This document shows, in pieces, positions 9,090 to 17,166 of a DNA stretch of 64,000 nucleotides (its first letter is position 1; the number at the start of each line of letters is the position of its first letter). Below the pieces are notes generated by a model. It saw nothing but the letters and a program-made list of their open reading frames with translations. It was not told where the DNA came from and did not search any database. The stretch is from Marvinbryantia formatexigens (GTDB lineage: Bacteria; Bacillota; Clostridia; Oscillospirales; Ruminococcaceae): contig JAETPU010000008.1 in assembly GCA_021771035.1 (NCBI GenBank), positions 1-64,000 of the forward strand, written 5' to 3'. Both the position numbers and the translations under genes were made by a program.

Positions 9090-9245
9090 ATGAATCGGAT
9101 TCAGACTTTGGATACCCGCGACCTGGCCAAAAGCGTAGAGAACGGCGGCTGCGGCGAATGCCAGACTTCCTGTCAGTCTGCCTGCAAAACTTCCTGCGGC
9201 GTTGCCAATCAGCAGTGTGAGAATTGCGGCGAGGACAACAAATAA
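9090..9245 (+). CDS. scfA: SCIFF ribosomally synthesised peptide precursor
   Basis: A 51-aa peptide matching the SCIFF family (six cysteines in forty-five residues), a highly conserved RiPP of Clostridia. Cysteines lie at 21, 24, 28, 32, 36, 43 and 46, inside the CQTSCQSACKTSCGVANQ core. The leader carries the conserved LDTRDLAKS-type sequence. A strong AAAGGAGG lies 9 nt before the ATG. The maturase gene follows 162 nt downstream. In studied SCIFF systems the radical-SAM partner installs a cysteine sulfur-to-alpha-carbon thioether on the core. The biological role is unknown. Confidence 0.95.
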   Translation: MNRIQTLDTRDLAKSVENGGCGECQTSCQSACKTSCGVANQQCENCGEDNK

Positions 9246-9325
9246 GCCAAAACACGTTCAGAGGGGTCGCTGCCCGGCTGTGAAAACAGCTGAGCGGCGA
9301 TTTTTCTGTTCGCACGCATACATCT

Positions 9326-9364
9326 GCCGGATGAGCGGCTGGGAATTATCGCCGCTCATCCGGC
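9326..9364 (+). other. Perfect hairpin between scfA and scfB
   Basis: Two perfect 14-bp arms (9326-9339 GCCGGATGAGCGGC and 9351-9364) around an 11-nt loop, with no U-tract after it. It is positioned to stabilise the short scfA message or to separate its expression from the maturase message. Confidence 0.7.
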
Positions 9365-9407
9365 TCCGCAGCCATTACATCGTAAAGGGAAAGGAACGAG
9401 AGCGGGA

Positions 9408-10823
9408 ATGATTCATCAATATAAACTCAACGGGTACAATATCGTCCTGGATGTGTACAGCGGCTCTGTGCACGTAGTGGACGATCTGGCCTACGATATT
9501 ATCGGGCTGTATGAAACCCAGGATCCTCAAAGCATCACGCAGCTGATGCTGCAAAAATATGCCCAGTCCCCCGATGTCACCGAGGAGGCCATCCAGGAGG
9601 TTTTAGAGAGCATCGAAGAGCTGAAGGTCGCCGGAAAGCTGTTTGCACAGGACGTCTATGCGGATATGGCCTTCGATTATAAAAAGCGCAATCCGGTTAT
9701 CAAGGCCCTGTGCCTGCACGTGGCTCACACCTGCAACCTCACCTGCGACTACTGCTTTGCCAGCCAGGGAAAATATCAAGGGGAACGGGCGCTTATGAGC
9801 TTTGAGGTGGGAAAGCAGGCCCTGGATTTCCTGATTGCCAACTCCGGGCGCCGCACCAATCTGGAGGTGGATTTCTTCGGCGGCGAGCCGCTGATGAACT
9901 GGGAGGTCGTAAAGCGGCTGGTGGCGTACGGCAGGGAACAGGAGAAGATCCACAACAAGAAATTCCGCTTTACGCTCACAACCAACGGTGTGCTGCTGGA
10001 CGATGAGGTGATTGAGTTCGCCAACCGGGAGATGCACAATGTGGTGCTCAGCCTGGACGGACGCCGGGAGGTTCACGACCGGCTGCGCAAAACGGTGAAC
10101 GGCAAAGGCAGCTACGATATCATTGTTCCCAAATTCCAAAAGCTGGTGAAGAGCCGGGGCGGCAAAGGCTACTATGTACGGGGCACCTTCACCCATAACA
10201 ATGTGGATTTTACCGAGGATCTGTTCCATATGGCGGATTTGGGCTTCCGGGAGCTTTCCATGGAGCCGGTAGTCTGCGCGCCCGAGGACCCGTATGCCCT
10301 CACCCAGGAGGATTTGCCGGTTCTCTTCGAGCAGTATGAAATTCTGGCAAAGGAGATGATCCGCCGGGACAAGGCCGGGGATCCTCTCACCTTCTACCAC
10401 TACATGATCGATCTCAAGGGCGGGCCCTGCATCTATAAGCGCATCTCCGGCTGCGGCAGCGGAACCGAATATATGGCGGTGACTCCCTGGGGAGAGCTGT
10501 ACCCCTGCCATCAGTTCGTGGGGGATCCCAAATACAGTATGGGGGATGTGTGGCGCGGCGTCACCAATCCCAGCCTTCGGGAGGAGTTCCAGCAGTGTAA
10601 CGCCTATGCCCGCAAGGATTGCCAGGACTGCTGGGCGCGTCTGTACTGCAGCGGAGGCTGTGCCGCCAACGCCTATCACGCCACCGGGGATATCCGGGGG
10701 ATCTATGAGTATGGGTGTGAGCTGTTCCGCAAACGGATGGAATGCGCCATCATGGTGAAAATTGCCCAGGCAGGGCTTCAAAAAAGCCATCCTGATGAAG
10801 CAAATGCAGAAACGAACGTATAG
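9408..10823 (+). CDS. scfB: SCIFF maturase, radical SAM/SPASM enzyme
   Basis: A 471-aa radical SAM enzyme that forms thioether crosslinks on the SCIFF precursor. The N-terminal 90 residues (MIHQYKLNGYNIVLDVYSGS) are the RiPP-recognition-type peptide-binding domain typical of the family. The radical SAM cluster motif is CNLTCDYC (C109, C113, C116). The C-terminal SPASM/twitch region holds many cysteines: CIYKRISGCGSG, LYPCHQF, and CQDCWARLYCSGGCAANAY, binding auxiliary Fe-S clusters. The next gene, an acetyltransferase, starts 15 nt after its stop. Confidence 0.96.
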   Translation: MIHQYKLNGYNIVLDVYSGSVHVVDDLAYDIIGLYETQDPQSITQLMLQKYAQSPDVTEEAIQEVLESIEELKVAGKLFAQDVYADMAFDYKKRNPVIKALCLHVAHTCNLTCDYCFASQGKYQGERALMSFEVGKQALDFLIANSGRRTNLEVDFFGGEPLMNWEVVKRLVAYGREQEKIHNKKFRFTLTTNGVLLDDEVIEFANREMHNVVLSLDGRREVHDRLRKTVNGKGSYDIIVPKFQKLVKSRGGKGYYVRGTFTHNNVDFTEDLFHMADLGFRELSMEPVVCAPEDPYALTQEDLPVLFEQYEILAKEMIRRDKAGDPLTFYHYMIDLKGGPCIYKRISGCGSGTEYMAVTPWGELYPCHQFVGDPKYSMGDVWRGVTNPSLREEFQQCNAYARKDCQDCWARLYCSGGCAANAYHATGDIRGIYEYGCELFRKRMECAIMVKIAQAGLQKSHPDEANAETNV

Positions 10824-10838
10824 TTGGGGACAGTGCCT

Positions 10839-11348
10839 ATGAACTGGATTTTGGAGTTAGAAAGCCGGGGATTTTCACTGGAAGAGGTCTGTGAAGAGGA
10901 TTTACAAGATTTTATCACAGTGGAAAAGCTTTCCCACCACCGGTATGTGGCTCAGCATCCCGAATTTTTCGGCCCGTGGAATGAAGCGGTTCTCGTAGAA
11001 TCCTTTCATCAAAAGAGGAAAACGACCTTTTTCAAGAAAGTATACCGGCAGAATGAACTTGCGGGCTTTTTAGGCTATGATGAAAAGCCCGGCGGCATCC
11101 AGGGCGTCTTTGTGCGCATTCTTCCGCCGTTCCAGGGAAACGGCGTTGGCACCCTCTTTTTGAACCGCCTCAAGGCGCTCTCCCGGCAGCTGGGGATTCC
11201 GGTAATCCTGGCGGTCATCAAAACCAATCCCGCATTCAGCCTGTACCGGCGCCTGGGCTTTGAGTTCTTTGAGGAACAGGGTGCCCTGTACTTTCTACGG
11301 TATCCGGCCCAAATGAAGCCCGCCGACGGCGATAGCCGGAGCAAATGA
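10839..11348 (+). CDS. GNAT-family N-acetyltransferase
   Basis: A 169-aa acetyl-CoA-dependent transferase. The GNAT core is visible at about residues 85-160: GVFVRILPPFQGNGVGTLFL provides the acetyl-CoA pyrophosphate loop (Q/RxxGxG/A type), and PAFSLYRRLGFEFFEE is the C-terminal motif. The start at 10839 is the first ATG after the maturase stop, preceded by GGGGA. It is tightly linked to scfA-scfB and a strong terminator follows, so it may act in the same unit. Its substrate is unknown, and a link to SCIFF modification is only inferred from position. Confidence 0.85.
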   Translation: MNWILELESRGFSLEEVCEEDLQDFITVEKLSHHRYVAQHPEFFGPWNEAVLVESFHQKRKTTFFKKVYRQNELAGFLGYDEKPGGIQGVFVRILPPFQGNGVGTLFLNRLKALSRQLGIPVILAVIKTNPAFSLYRRLGFEFFEEQGALYFLRYPAQMKPADGDSRSK

Positions 11349-11427
11349 CAGCCAATGCCGCTGAGGTTCCCTGTTTGGAGCCCGAAAGGCAGTTCCTGTA
11401 TTTGCATATCGCTTGGTTCCATATAGC

Positions 11428-11478
11428 AAGGCCCCCCTGACGGATTGATTTTCCTGCATCAGGGGGGCCTTCGTTTTT
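11428..11478 (+). terminator. Strong intrinsic terminator after the SCIFF unit
   Basis: Perfect 13-bp stem (11428-11440 AAGGCCCCCCTGA with 11459-11471), 18-nt loop, then CGTTTTTTG. Confidence 0.9.
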
Positions 11479-11652
11479 TGTTCGCTTTGATAGGGTTCGC
11501 AGCAGTGATACTCCACTCCTCTTTTTGAGAATAAACCTGCGCACGCTTGGGGAGAAACTTCCGGAACCCCCGCTTGATCATTGAACCCTCTGTCTGGTAG
11601 ATATCCGCCGCTTTCCATCAGGCAGGGCGGGCGTCCTGCTCCCAAGAGCAGC

Positions 11653-12177
11653 CTATTCTTCTTGCTCCACCCGTTCCAGCCCCACAGAGCCCTCTTGGCT
11701 CACCGCCTTTACCAGACAGTCGTCCGGTGTCAGCTTCCAGTAACCTTCCTCGGGGAAAGCGGCCGAGAGCTCAACAATCCCACAGGCGGCGGGCTTCCCT
11801 TTTTTCAGAAATGCCATCAGTACCTGGCCTTCTTCGGTTTGGTTCTCCACAGAATGGCTCACCAGGTAATTCCAAAACCACTTGGCACCGGTCCATTCGG
11901 CGCCCGCAATCCGATAGGCCTCCTTAGGCGCAAAGCCGCTCTGAAAAATGTACGCCTCATCCCAGGCAAAATAGGTACACTGGGATAATTCAAAAGGCTC
12001 CTCCTGCTCCATCAGTTCGGAGAGCTCCTGAGAAAACTGGGTTTCCATCAAACTGGTACAGCGTCCCTCGCGAAACGTACTGGTTCCAAAAATCATAAAC
12101 GCTGTTCCTGCCAGCAACAATAGGATAATACCCCAGGCGATTAGCTTGGCCCGGGTAGCTGTGCGCATTCTGCTCAT
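11653..12177 (-). CDS. Membrane-anchored protein of unknown function
   Basis: A 174-aa protein with a short basic N-terminus (MSRMRTATRAK) and one hydrophobic segment (residues about 11-30), giving either a signal anchor or an uncleaved signal. The rest is an acidic extracytoplasmic domain with a single FELSQCTYFAWDEAYIF region and no recognised motif. The start at 12177 follows GGAGGA. It is transcribed divergently from the condensation operon. I do not recognise the family. Confidence 0.65.
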   Translation of the reverse strand: MSRMRTATRAKLIAWGIILLLLAGTAFMIFGTSTFREGRCTSLMETQFSQELSELMEQEEPFELSQCTYFAWDEAYIFQSGFAPKEAYRIAGAEWTGAKWFWNYLVSHSVENQTEEGQVLMAFLKKGKPAACGIVELSAAFPEEGYWKLTPDDCLVKAVSQEGSVGLERVEQEE

Positions 12178-12261
12178 CGTATAATATCCTCCTCCTGATT
12201 TCCCCGGCTCGCCCAAGGGCGCCGCAGTCCGGGAGTTGTCGGGATTCGACAAACTTGGTAT

Positions 12262-12290
12262 TTGTACTTATTATACAACAGTGTTATAAT
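12262..12290 (+). promoter_or_regulatory. Promoter of the condensation-protein operon
   Basis: TTGTAC (12262-12267), 17-nt spacer, TATAAT (12285-12290), on the + strand. It starts transcription at the edge of the duplicated leader sequence. Confidence 0.75.
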
Positions 12291-12531
12291 AAAAAATAGT
12301 ATGAATTCTCCAAACGAGCAATTTTTTCCTCTTTCACCTTCTTCTAAAAATGAGTAGTCCTCTCCCCCCTTGCTATTTTTTGTTACCCGGGTATGAAAGC
12401 CTCAGGCTTTCTCTCATTGTAAGAAAAAATAGGTTGAATTCTCCAAACGAGCAATTTTTCCTCTTTCACCTTCTTCTAAAAATGAGTAGTCCTCTCCCCC
12501 CTTGCTATTTTTTACCCCGGTATGAAGGCCT
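12291..12531 (+). repeat. Tandem duplication in the leader of the condensation operon
   Basis: Two copies, 12291-12402 and 12424-12531, offset by 133 bp and nearly identical (a few substitutions and a short length change in T and GT runs), separated by 21 bp. Each contains ATTCTCCAAACGAGC, a pyrimidine-rich block, AAAATGAGTAGTCC, a C-run and TTGCTATTTTTT, and ends in GTATGAA(A/G)GCCT. It lies between the promoter and the first gene. The function is unknown. Confidence 0.85.
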
Positions 12532-12601
12532 GACTTGCAGCAGTGCGGCCCTTCAATTACCAAAACAGGACTGCCTGATTCTTACCTCATGGAGGATGAT
12601 T

Positions 12602-13159
12602 ATGGGACAATTCGGTTTTTCCTGGATGGGACTGATTTTTCTGCTTCTTTTGTTCATACCCAATCTAATCTGGACAAAATACCAGCCGTCCGGTGATGCA
12701 CAGGGCAAAGAAAGCAGACTATTAAGGGGCCTGGAAAAGACGGGGCAGGTTTGCGTTACTTCCATTGTCCTGTTCTTTTCGGATTTTAATCCTCACAGCT
12801 TTACCCCCTGGACCCTGTGGCTCATTGGCGCTCTGGCTCTGATGGCGCTGTATGAATGCTTCTGGATCCGGTATTTTAAAAGTTCAAAGACTCTGTATGA
12901 TTTTTACGCCAGCTTTTTAGGAATCCCTGTCGCCGGGGCCAGCCTTCCGGTGGCCGCCTTTATATGCCTGGGGATTTACGGAAAGGTTCTCTGGCTTCCT
13001 TTGGCAGCCGTTATTCTGGGGATCGGCCACATCGGCATTCATCTGGGACACTACAGGGAACTCAGCAATGAAGGCTCTCGCCAGGTGCCGCCGCGGCAGC
13101 CGGTACCCTCTGCTTGTCCCTCAATCAAAGCAAATTCGGAAAGGAGCTTCGAGAGATGA
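12602..13159 (+). CDS. Conserved multi-pass membrane protein
   Basis: A 185-aa integral membrane protein with about five hydrophobic segments; it starts MGQFGFSWMGLIFLLLLF and reads FIPNLIWTKYQP at the first loop. The motifs ALYECFWIRYFKSSKTLYDFY, IPVAGASLPVAAF and ILGIGHIGIHLGHY resemble conserved hypothetical membrane proteins of Clostridia. I chose ATG 12602, 6 nt after GGAGG. Its stop overlaps the start of the condensation-like gene (ATGA), so translation is coupled. The role is unknown, perhaps in transport or membrane placement of the next enzyme's product. Confidence 0.75.
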   Translation: MGQFGFSWMGLIFLLLLFIPNLIWTKYQPSGDAQGKESRLLRGLEKTGQVCVTSIVLFFSDFNPHSFTPWTLWLIGALALMALYECFWIRYFKSSKTLYDFYASFLGIPVAGASLPVAAFICLGIYGKVLWLPLAAVILGIGHIGIHLGHYRELSNEGSRQVPPRQPVPSACPSIKANSERSFER

Positions 13160-14472
13160 ACCGTAAAGAAGAATTTTACTGGAACCGGCTGGACAACACT
13201 GCCAAGGTATATCCGGCTATCTCCTCTTCCCGCTCCAGCAATGTGTACCGCATCTGTGTCAAGCTCAAAGAGCCTGTGAAGCCCGAAGTCCTGGAGCAGG
13301 CTCTGCAGGAGACCCTGCAGCAGCTCCCCATCTACAATGTAAAGCTCCGCAAGGGCTTATTCTGGTATTACTTTGAAACCAATTTTTCCAAACCGGTAGT
13401 GCGTGAGGATCATCTGTTTCCCTGTACGCCCATTGACAAATGGCCCAACAATGGTTTTTTATTCCGCCTGACGTATTTTGACAAAAAGATCAATTGGGAG
13501 GTATTTCACGCCCTCTCCGACGGCAATGGCGCTATTTTCTTTTTAAACTGCCTGATTCTCAATTATCTGCAGCTGGCCCATCCACAGGATGCGGCCCTCA
13601 ATGGCATTTCCCTCATCGATTCCACCCTGCCCCAGTCCGCCTTTGAGGAAAACAGCTTTCTCAGCGCAGCCCGCGAAATCGGAGCCGATGTCAAGGCGGG
13701 GACGGCCATTCCGGCGCTGCCCCGCGCCTATCAAGTCTCCGGCGTCCCCGCTCCGCTGCGGGAGGTACGGGTGATCCAGCTGTTTTTAGAGTCCCGTTCC
13801 CTGATTGCCCTGGCAAAGGCCAGCGGCGTCACGGTGACGGCCTATCTGGCTGCGGTGCTGTTTTTATCCATCTATGAGGAGAGCTGGCGTTATTCCCGCC
13901 GCCGGCATCCCATCTCCATCTGTGTCCCGGTGGATCTGCGCAGCTTCTTTCCTTCCCACACCCTTCGCAACTTTTTCTCCACCATCAACATGACGTTGGA
14001 TTTTTCCAAGAAGGACTATACCTTTCAGGAGCTTTTGGAGTTCTGTTCCAATGAACTGCAGCGCCAAATTACCCATGAAGGGGTTCTGCAAAAGGTACGC
14101 AGCAATGTGCACGCGGAGGAATCCATGGCCCTGCGGCTGGTTCCCCTGTTTTTAAAGAATCTGGTTCTCAAGGGAATCGGGCAAAAAACGGAAAACGGCA
14201 ACACCACCACGCTGTCCAACCTGGGGCGCATCAAGCTGCCCGAAGCCATGGCACCCTACCTGCAGCGGTATGAGGTGATGCTCAGCCCCTCGAAGCACCA
14301 AACCGTGAAGCTGGGGGTAATTTCCTATGACCAGACGATGTGCCTGAGTTTTGTCAGCGGCATTGAGGAGACGGATGTTCCCCGCTATTTCTGCCGGTTT
14401 TTGACCCAGCAGGGAATTGATATCCGGATTTCCAGCAATATGGAGGTGAGTCCAGATGAAGCAATGTCCTAA
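13156..14472 (+). CDS. Condensation-domain-like acyltransferase
   Basis: A 438-aa protein of the condensation/alcohol-acetyltransferase superfamily (the fold shared by NRPS C-domains, PapA and CAT). The active-site HxxxDG motif is present as FHALSDGNG (about residues 117-125), and a late structural motif resembling the DFG region can be seen near ICVPVDLRSFFPS. It stands alone, without carrier protein or adenylation domains, so it probably acylates a small hydroxyl or amine acceptor. It overlaps both neighbours and AAGGAG lies upstream of the start. The substrate is unknown. Confidence 0.8.
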   Translation: MNRKEEFYWNRLDNTAKVYPAISSSRSSNVYRICVKLKEPVKPEVLEQALQETLQQLPIYNVKLRKGLFWYYFETNFSKPVVREDHLFPCTPIDKWPNNGFLFRLTYFDKKINWEVFHALSDGNGAIFFLNCLILNYLQLAHPQDAALNGISLIDSTLPQSAFEENSFLSAAREIGADVKAGTAIPALPRAYQVSGVPAPLREVRVIQLFLESRSLIALAKASGVTVTAYLAAVLFLSIYEESWRYSRRRHPISICVPVDLRSFFPSHTLRNFFSTINMTLDFSKKDYTFQELLEFCSNELQRQITHEGVLQKVRSNVHAEESMALRLVPLFLKNLVLKGIGQKTENGNTTTLSNLGRIKLPEAMAPYLQRYEVMLSPSKHQTVKLGVISYDQTMCLSFVSGIEETDVPRYFCRFLTQQGIDIRISSNMEVSPDEAMS

Positions 14473-15121
14473 ATGCCGGGTCACTATTGAAAACAACCTG
14501 TTGTCTTGCCCGCTGTGCGGCGGCAGCCTCAAGGAAACTGACGCCCGGTTCGAACGGGACTATCCCAATATCCTGGCCCGCAGCACCCGCCGGCGTTTTG
14601 CTATGAAGGTGCTTTTGTTTATTCTGGTCATCGCCGGGGCGGTGAGTGTGCTAATCAACACCATGAACCCCTCCCAGGCTCTGTGGAGTATCTGCGTAGT
14701 GGCCAGCATTATCTACCTGTGGGTGAGCGTGGTGTGTATCCTGCGCTCCTCCCGCAATATCGGGCTGATGATTCTCATTCAAATCCTGCTCTTGTCCGGG
14801 TTGTGCATCGTCATCAATTATTTTGCCGGGCCGCCGCGATGGTCCGTGGATTATGTGGTGCCCATCCTGATTATTGTAGGCACCGCCGTTATCACGGTGA
14901 TCACCCTGGTGCGGCCCATGCAGCTGCGGGATTACCTGGTGTATCTGGTGGATTTGGCTGTTCTGGGAGTCATCTCCCTGCTGCTGATCTGGCTGAACAT
15001 CGCTACCGTGCGCTGGGCTCTGGTGGCCTCCGCCTTCTATACCATTGCCACCCTGGCGGGAATGTTCCTGTTTTCCGACCGCCGCACCCGCCATGAGATG
15101 AAAAAGCGCTTTCATCTGTGA
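14456..15121 (+). CDS. DUF6320 zinc-ribbon membrane protein
   Basis: A 221-aa protein beginning with a four-cysteine zinc-ribbon (MKQCPKC...CPLCGG, residues 4-21), then about six transmembrane helices (residues 48-210) and a basic C-tail (RRTRHEMKKRFHL). This arrangement matches DUF6320. It overlaps the acyltransferase gene by 17 nt, with GGAGGTGAG inside that gene, so the two are translationally coupled. Inference: it holds the acyltransferase or its product at the membrane. A terminator follows directly. Confidence 0.8.
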   Translation: MKQCPKCRVTIENNLLSCPLCGGSLKETDARFERDYPNILARSTRRRFAMKVLLFILVIAGAVSVLINTMNPSQALWSICVVASIIYLWVSVVCILRSSRNIGLMILIQILLLSGLCIVINYFAGPPRWSVDYVVPILIIVGTAVITVITLVRPMQLRDYLVYLVDLAVLGVISLLLIWLNIATVRWALVASAFYTIATLAGMFLFSDRRTRHEMKKRFHL

Positions 15122-15132
15122 TACCCGGTTAG

Positions 15133-15165
15133 GCCTGCCCTTAATGGGCAGGCTCTTTATTTTAG
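15133..15165 (+). terminator. Terminator of the condensation operon
   Basis: Perfect 8-bp stem GCCTGCCC (15133-15140) with 15146-15153, TTAAT loop, then TCTTTATTTTA. Confidence 0.85.
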
Positions 15166-15196
15166 ATCGCAGGCCCGGTTCTCCTGCGAAAAGCAC

Positions 15197-15225
15197 TTGC
15201 TTTTTTCTTGGGAATATGCCATAAT
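15197..15225 (+). promoter_or_regulatory. Promoter of the MATE gene
   Basis: TTGCTT (15197-15202), 17-nt spacer, CATAAT (15220-15225). A small palindrome GTTCT-gatt-AGAAC (15241-15254) follows near the expected start site and could bind a MarR-like repressor. Confidence 0.6.
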
Positions 15226-15273
15226 AATAAAAATAGGTTCGTTCTGATTAGAACAAAATGCGGATCGGCCCAG

Positions 15274-15300
15274 CCGGGGAACTGCCCCGGTTTTTCTTTT
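15274..15300 (+). terminator. Intrinsic terminator inside the MATE leader
   Basis: CCGGGG (15274-15279), 5-nt loop, CCCCGG (15285-15290), then TTTTTCTTTT. It lies between the predicted promoter and the TTG start, so transcription must read through it to express the transporter. A 17-codon ATG frame (15258-15311, ending FFFCRY) spans it but lacks a clear ribosome site. Confidence 0.65.
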
Positions 15301-15330
15301 GCCGGTACTGAAAAAAAGGAGTGTATCAGA

Positions 15331-16713
15331 TTGGCCAAAACCCATCAAAACGATTTAGGCCGGGATTCCATCCCCTCCCTGCTGCTCAAGTTATCTGTGC
15401 CTGCCATCCTGGCGCAGCTGGTAAATGCCCTGTACAATATTGTGGACCGTATGTACATCGGGCATATCCCCAACGAGGGAGTGCAGGCCCTCACCGGGCT
15501 GGGGCTGTGTTTTCCTATTATCATCATTATCTCCGCCTTTGCGGCCTTTGTGGGAATGGGCGGCGCGCCCTATGCCTCCATGCGCATGGGGGAAAAGGAT
15601 AACGAGGGCGCGGAAAAAATTATGGGCAACTGCCTGAGTGCCCTGGTCATCATCTCCGCTGTCCTCACCGTACTGCTGCTCATCTTCAAGCGCGATCTGC
15701 TGTTTTTATTCGGCGCCAGTGAAAACACCATTGAATATGCCGATTCCTATCTGGGAATTTACATTCTGGGCACCATCTTTGTGCAGTTCTCCCTGGGGCT
15801 CAACGCCTTTATCAACGCCCAGGGCTTTGCCACCATCGGCATGGCCACCGTGCTCATCGGAGCTGTCACCAACATTGTATTGGATCCTTTGTTCATCTTT
15901 GTGTTCCATATGGGGGTACAGGGCGCCGCTTTGGCAACCATTCTCTCCCAGGCGGTTTCCGCAGTGTGGGTACTGCTGTTCTTAACCGGGAAACGCACCA
16001 GCCTGCGTTTTCGCCTGCGCAACCTCAAGCCGGATCTGCGCCTTCTGGGGCCAGTGTTCGCCCTGGGGCTCTCTCCTTTTATTATGCAGGCCACTGAAGG
16101 CCTGGTGAACATTGTGCTCAATGCCTCTCTGCAGCGCTACGGCGGAGATTTGTACGTTGGCGCTATGACTATCCTGAGCAGTGTGATGCAAGTGGTCACC
16201 ATGCCGATGACCGGCTTGGGACAGGGTCTCCAGCCCATTGTGAGCTACAATTTCGGGGCAAAAAAATTCGACCGTGTACGACATGCCTTCAAACTCACCT
16301 TAGTCTGTAGCTTTGTGTTCTCTTTCCTTATGTGGGGATTCATCGAACTGTTCCCACAGGTATTTATCGCCATTTTCAATAAGGATCCCTCCCTCACCCA
16401 GGTGACCATTTGGGCGATGCGCATTTTCATGGCGATGGTGTTTATGATGGCCGGACAATTCACCTGCCAGCAGGTATTCGTGGCTCTGGGACAGGCGAAA
16501 ATCTCGATTTTCCTTGCCCTCTTGAGAAAGGTCATCCTGCTGATACCGCTGGCCCTGGTTCTGCCGCACCTGTTTGGGCTCTCCGTCACCGGTGTGTTCC
16601 TGGCGGAGCCTATCGCGGATTTCTGCGCGGCGGCCACCACCATGGGTCTGTTCGCCTTCCAGTTCCCCAAAATCCTCAAGGCAGCCGGGGAAGAGCACAG
16701 AGGAAAAGCCTGA
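15331..16713 (+). CDS. MATE-family multidrug efflux transporter
   Basis: A 460-aa inner-membrane antiporter with about twelve hydrophobic helices, in two homologous halves. MATE hallmarks: SVPAILAQLVNALYNIVDRMYIGHIPNEGVQALTG near the start, GMGGAPYASMRMGEKD, and MTGLGQGLQPIVSYNFGAKKFDRV in the second half. I choose TTG 15331 because AAAAAAAGGAG lies 9 nt before it and the conserved sequence starts there; the upstream in-frame sequence crosses the leader terminator. It probably exports cationic drugs using Na+ or H+. It is a single gene with its own regulation. Confidence 0.92.
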   Translation: MAKTHQNDLGRDSIPSLLLKLSVPAILAQLVNALYNIVDRMYIGHIPNEGVQALTGLGLCFPIIIIISAFAAFVGMGGAPYASMRMGEKDNEGAEKIMGNCLSALVIISAVLTVLLLIFKRDLLFLFGASENTIEYADSYLGIYILGTIFVQFSLGLNAFINAQGFATIGMATVLIGAVTNIVLDPLFIFVFHMGVQGAALATILSQAVSAVWVLLFLTGKRTSLRFRLRNLKPDLRLLGPVFALGLSPFIMQATEGLVNIVLNASLQRYGGDLYVGAMTILSSVMQVVTMPMTGLGQGLQPIVSYNFGAKKFDRVRHAFKLTLVCSFVFSFLMWGFIELFPQVFIAIFNKDPSLTQVTIWAMRIFMAMVFMMAGQFTCQQVFVALGQAKISIFLALLRKVILLIPLALVLPHLFGLSVTGVFLAEPIADFCAAATTMGLFAFQFPKILKAAGEEHRGKA

Positions 16714-16801
16714 GCCTGATTCAGACGCAAATTCTCCAGTCCGCACCTGCTATAGCCGGCTCCGTGATTCCCGGATGCCCTTTAATAAGGCCCCTTTCTG
16801 C

Positions 16802-16841
16802 AAAACCTCTGTTCTCAAAGGAGAACGGAGGTTTTCTTTCT
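16802..16841 (+). terminator. Terminator downstream of the MATE gene
   Basis: 15-bp stem with one wobble (16802-16816 with 16821-16835), AAAG loop, then a pyrimidine-rich tail. The remaining sequence to 17101 shows no gene. Confidence 0.75.
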
Positions 16842-17101
16842 GCCTCAGACGCCGCAGCAGTGCATTCTCCAAAATCCTCCCCTTTGCCATAGCTGCCGCC
16901 TAGCGGCTTTCGTGCCCGCCGCAGCGGCGCTGCCTTCCTCGTACTGCTAAATGGCCTTTGCTGGGGCTGCGGTGCAAAACTGAGCTTGTCCTTCTTGTGC
17001 TCTTGCTGACGGCCCTGTGAAAACGCAAATGAACAATGGCGGATACTGTCCCGCACGGCTCCCTCTCCTGTCCCCGATAGCCCGCCTCCGTTTCCTTTAC
17101 C

Positions 17102-17130
17102 TTGCAAAAGCGCCTTGCCCGCCGTATAAT
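17102..17130 (+). promoter_or_regulatory. Promoter of the sulfatase gene
   Basis: TTGCAA (17102-17107), 17-nt spacer, TATAAT (17125-17130), about 37 nt before the ATG. Confidence 0.8.
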
Positions 17131-17166
17131 GGAGATCGAATAAGAATTGGAAGGGATGGATTCTGC

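Noticed and set aside
12291-12531. CRISPR-like repeat-spacer array
   Set aside because: Only two units of about 110 bp with a 21-bp gap; this is a tandem duplication, not an array. No cas genes are present.
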